Source: Paenibacillus spiritus | Lineage (GTDB): Bacteria; Bacillota; Bacilli; Paenibacillales; Paenibacillaceae | Reading direction: 5' to 3' | Assembly: GCF_008710135.1 (NCBI RefSeq) | Contig: NZ_VYKK01000004.1 | Coordinates: 372,001-436,000, forward strand | DNA: 64,000 nt | Shown: one piece after another, positions 62,981 to 64,000 of the stretch | Position numbering within the stretch: position 1 is the first letter of the stretch | Layout of the letters: every line of letters begins with the position of its first letter | Position numbers and translations under genes: made by a program | The notes under the pieces: model-generated | Database searches by the model: none | The model's input: only the letters and a program-made list of their open reading frames with translations | Told to the model about the DNA's origin: nothing

Positions 62981-63634
62981 ATGAGAAAGTCAATCGGTCT
63001 GTTGCTGGCCTTAATGCTGCTGACAAGCTGCGGTCATATGGCTCGGAAAGACTCATCACCCTCTCCTCAGGATAATCCCTCCGCTCTGTCGGAGCGGGAT
63101 GCCCGGGTGAATCCGCTGTCCCAAGAGGGCGGGGCGGCTTCGGGCTCTGCCGGCGGCTCGCTTCCGCCGGAATCCAACGGGGCGGATAACCGCTCGGAAG
63201 AAAGTCAAATGTCCACTGGAGACGAACTCGAACTCAAGGATCACCTCGAGCGTCTCGCCCGCCGGGTACCCGGCGTCGAGGATGCTCACTGCGTCGTAAT
63301 GGGGGATACCGCGATCGTCGGCCTGGATGTCGACGGCTCACTCAGCCGGTCCCGGGTCGGAACTGTAAAGTACGCGGTCGCCGAAGCCCTGCGCCAGGAT
63401 GCCCGCGGCGCGAACGCTCTCGTCACCGCCGATATGGATCTCTCGCACCGGATCGCCGAGCTCGGCCGCCATTTCCGGGCAGGCCGTCCGATTGAAGGCT
63501 TCGCCACCGAGATGGCGGATATCATTGGCCGGATCATTCCGCAGGCGCCCGAGGATACCCATCCGGCTGAACCGCCGGCTTCAGCGGGGCCTTCGGCGAA
63601 CCCCGCCGCTCCCGGAAGCGGCGCAGGCAGGTAG
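62981..63634 (+). CDS. ylaJ: YhcN/YlaJ-family sporulation lipoprotein
   Basis: A 217-residue lipoprotein. The signal peptide ends in the lipobox LLTSC with C17. A low-complexity Ser/Gly/Pro linker (20-75) leads to the YhcN/YlaJ domain (HLERLARRVPGVEDAHCVVMGDTAIVGLD, DLSHRIAELGRHFRAGRP). A Pro/Ala-rich tail follows. Relatives sit in the inner spore membrane and influence germination. I use the ATG ten bases after AAGGAG; an ATG three codons earlier is too close to it. Confidence 0.88.
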   Translation: MRKSIGLLLALMLLTSCGHMARKDSSPSPQDNPSALSERDARVNPLSQEGGAASGSAGGSLPPESNGADNRSEESQMSTGDELELKDHLERLARRVPGVEDAHCVVMGDTAIVGLDVDGSLSRSRVGTVKYAVAEALRQDARGANALVTADMDLSHRIAELGRHFRAGRPIEGFATEMADIIGRIIPQAPEDTHPAEPPASAGPSANPAAPGSGAGR

Positions 63635-63635
63635 C

Positions 63636-63673
63636 AAAAAAGCCTGGTGAGCAGCGTCTCACTAGGCTTTTTT
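63636..63673. terminator. Bidirectional terminator between ylaJ and the YlaL-like gene
   Basis: A 16-pair stem (one G·T) with A6 on one side and T6 on the other serves both convergent genes. The stop codon of the minus-strand gene (63662-63664) lies inside its right arm. Confidence 0.92.
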
Positions 63674-64000
63674 CATCGCATCAAACACTTGTCCGTCCAG
63701 CTTCTCGGAAGCCCGGCGGTCGTAGGTCTTCACATAAGTCGGCGCAGCATCCAGCTTCGCACCGTAGAAGAGCGCATTGCGCACCGCTTCCACCTGCACA
63801 TCGAAGCAGCACATGCTGAACGGAACGCCTTCCAGCGGCTCCTGCCGCACGGCGGCACGTCCGCTGACCGCATGGACGGCTTCTTCGGCAAAGATCGTAA
63901 GATTCACCAGAGGATTAACCTTCATGTTGCGAACCAGTCTGGAACGGTGGTCGATCGCCAGCCGAAGCGTACCGGCATCCACAGCGTAGACCCAGGATAC
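63662..64000 (-). CDS. ylaL: YlaL-like pyridoxamine 5'-phosphate oxidase-fold protein, N-terminus cut
   Basis: The visible 112 residues continue off the right edge. They form part of a split-barrel flavin-binding fold (SWVYAVDAGTLRLAIDHRSRL, NPLVNLTIFAEEAVHAVSGRA). The pattern and position next to ylaJ and ylaK match B. subtilis YlaL. The substrate and cofactor are unknown. It shares a bidirectional terminator with ylaJ. The start lies outside the window. Confidence 0.8.
   Translation of the reverse strand, partial: VSWVYAVDAGTLRLAIDHRSRLVRNMKVNPLVNLTIFAEEAVHAVSGRAAVRQEPLEGVPFSMCCFDVQVEAVRNALFYGAKLDAAPTYVKTYDRRASEKLDGQVFDAMKKA

Overview
The window looks like the chromosome of a GC-rich, endospore-forming, Gram-positive bacterium of the Paenibacillus type (Bacillota). 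The sporulation genes spoIIGA, sigE, sigG, spoVD, spoVE, rsfA and a YlaJ-type lipoprotein support this. So do a meso-diaminopimelate-type MurE, DapL, bacillithiol synthesis (BshC), T-box and PyrR attenuation, and a gene order that follows the Bacillus subtilis yla-ylb-dcw-ylm-pyr region. Nearly every gene is on the minus strand, so the biological reading direction is from high to low coordinates. I see no rRNA, tRNA, insertion sequence, prophage, CRISPR array or defence island. This is a core-genome segment, and I found no clear previously undescribed system in it.

Region by region, in transcription order. 64000-58940: a YlaL-like protein (cut by the window edge), the sporulation lipoprotein YlaJ (plus strand), the PIN-PhoH ATPase YlaK, a solute-binding protein with no lipobox, and a secreted coiled-coil protein (plus strand). 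58620-56500: rsfA, panE-like, DUF3397. 56440-50520: an oligopeptide transporter, oppA then oppBCDF, with a hairpin and a second promoter after oppA. 50500-47430: bshC and ahcY behind a good sigma-A promoter. 47210-28230: the division and cell wall cluster mraZ-rsmH-ftsL-pbpB-spoVD-murE-murF-mraY-murD-spoVE-murG-murA-divIB-ftsA-ftsZ. Three AAGTGG repeats at exact 10-base spacing, a probable MraZ operator, lie just before mraZ. 28200-25440: spoIIGA-sigE-sigG, behind a promoter with an unusually long spacer. 25330-17160: ylmC, ylmD, ylmE, sepF, ylmG, ylmH, divIVA, then a T-box-controlled type 2 isoleucyl-tRNA synthetase and a DUF5665 membrane protein. 17110-13280: a DksA-like protein (plus strand), lspA, rluD, dapL. 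13160-12430: a CPBP membrane protease and a small membrane protein. 12414-2977: the pyrimidine operon pyrR-pyrB-pyrC-carA-carB-pyrF-pyrE behind a PyrR attenuator. 2856-1: a small unknown protein, then a YesM/YesN-type kinase and regulator pair, cut at the left edge.

The pyr genes carry out UMP synthesis from bicarbonate and glutamine, but the window lacks the dihydroorotate dehydrogenase step. The dcw genes make lipid II and assemble the septal machinery. The genes between ftsZ and ileS add division-site proteins (SepF, YlmG, DivIVA) and the mother-cell and forespore sigma factors. The main points for a second look are the pyr leader with its 39-codon reading frame, the 295-base block between pyrB and pyrC, the substituted members of the dcw cluster, the nested palindromes before ftsA, and the secreted protein at 58944.
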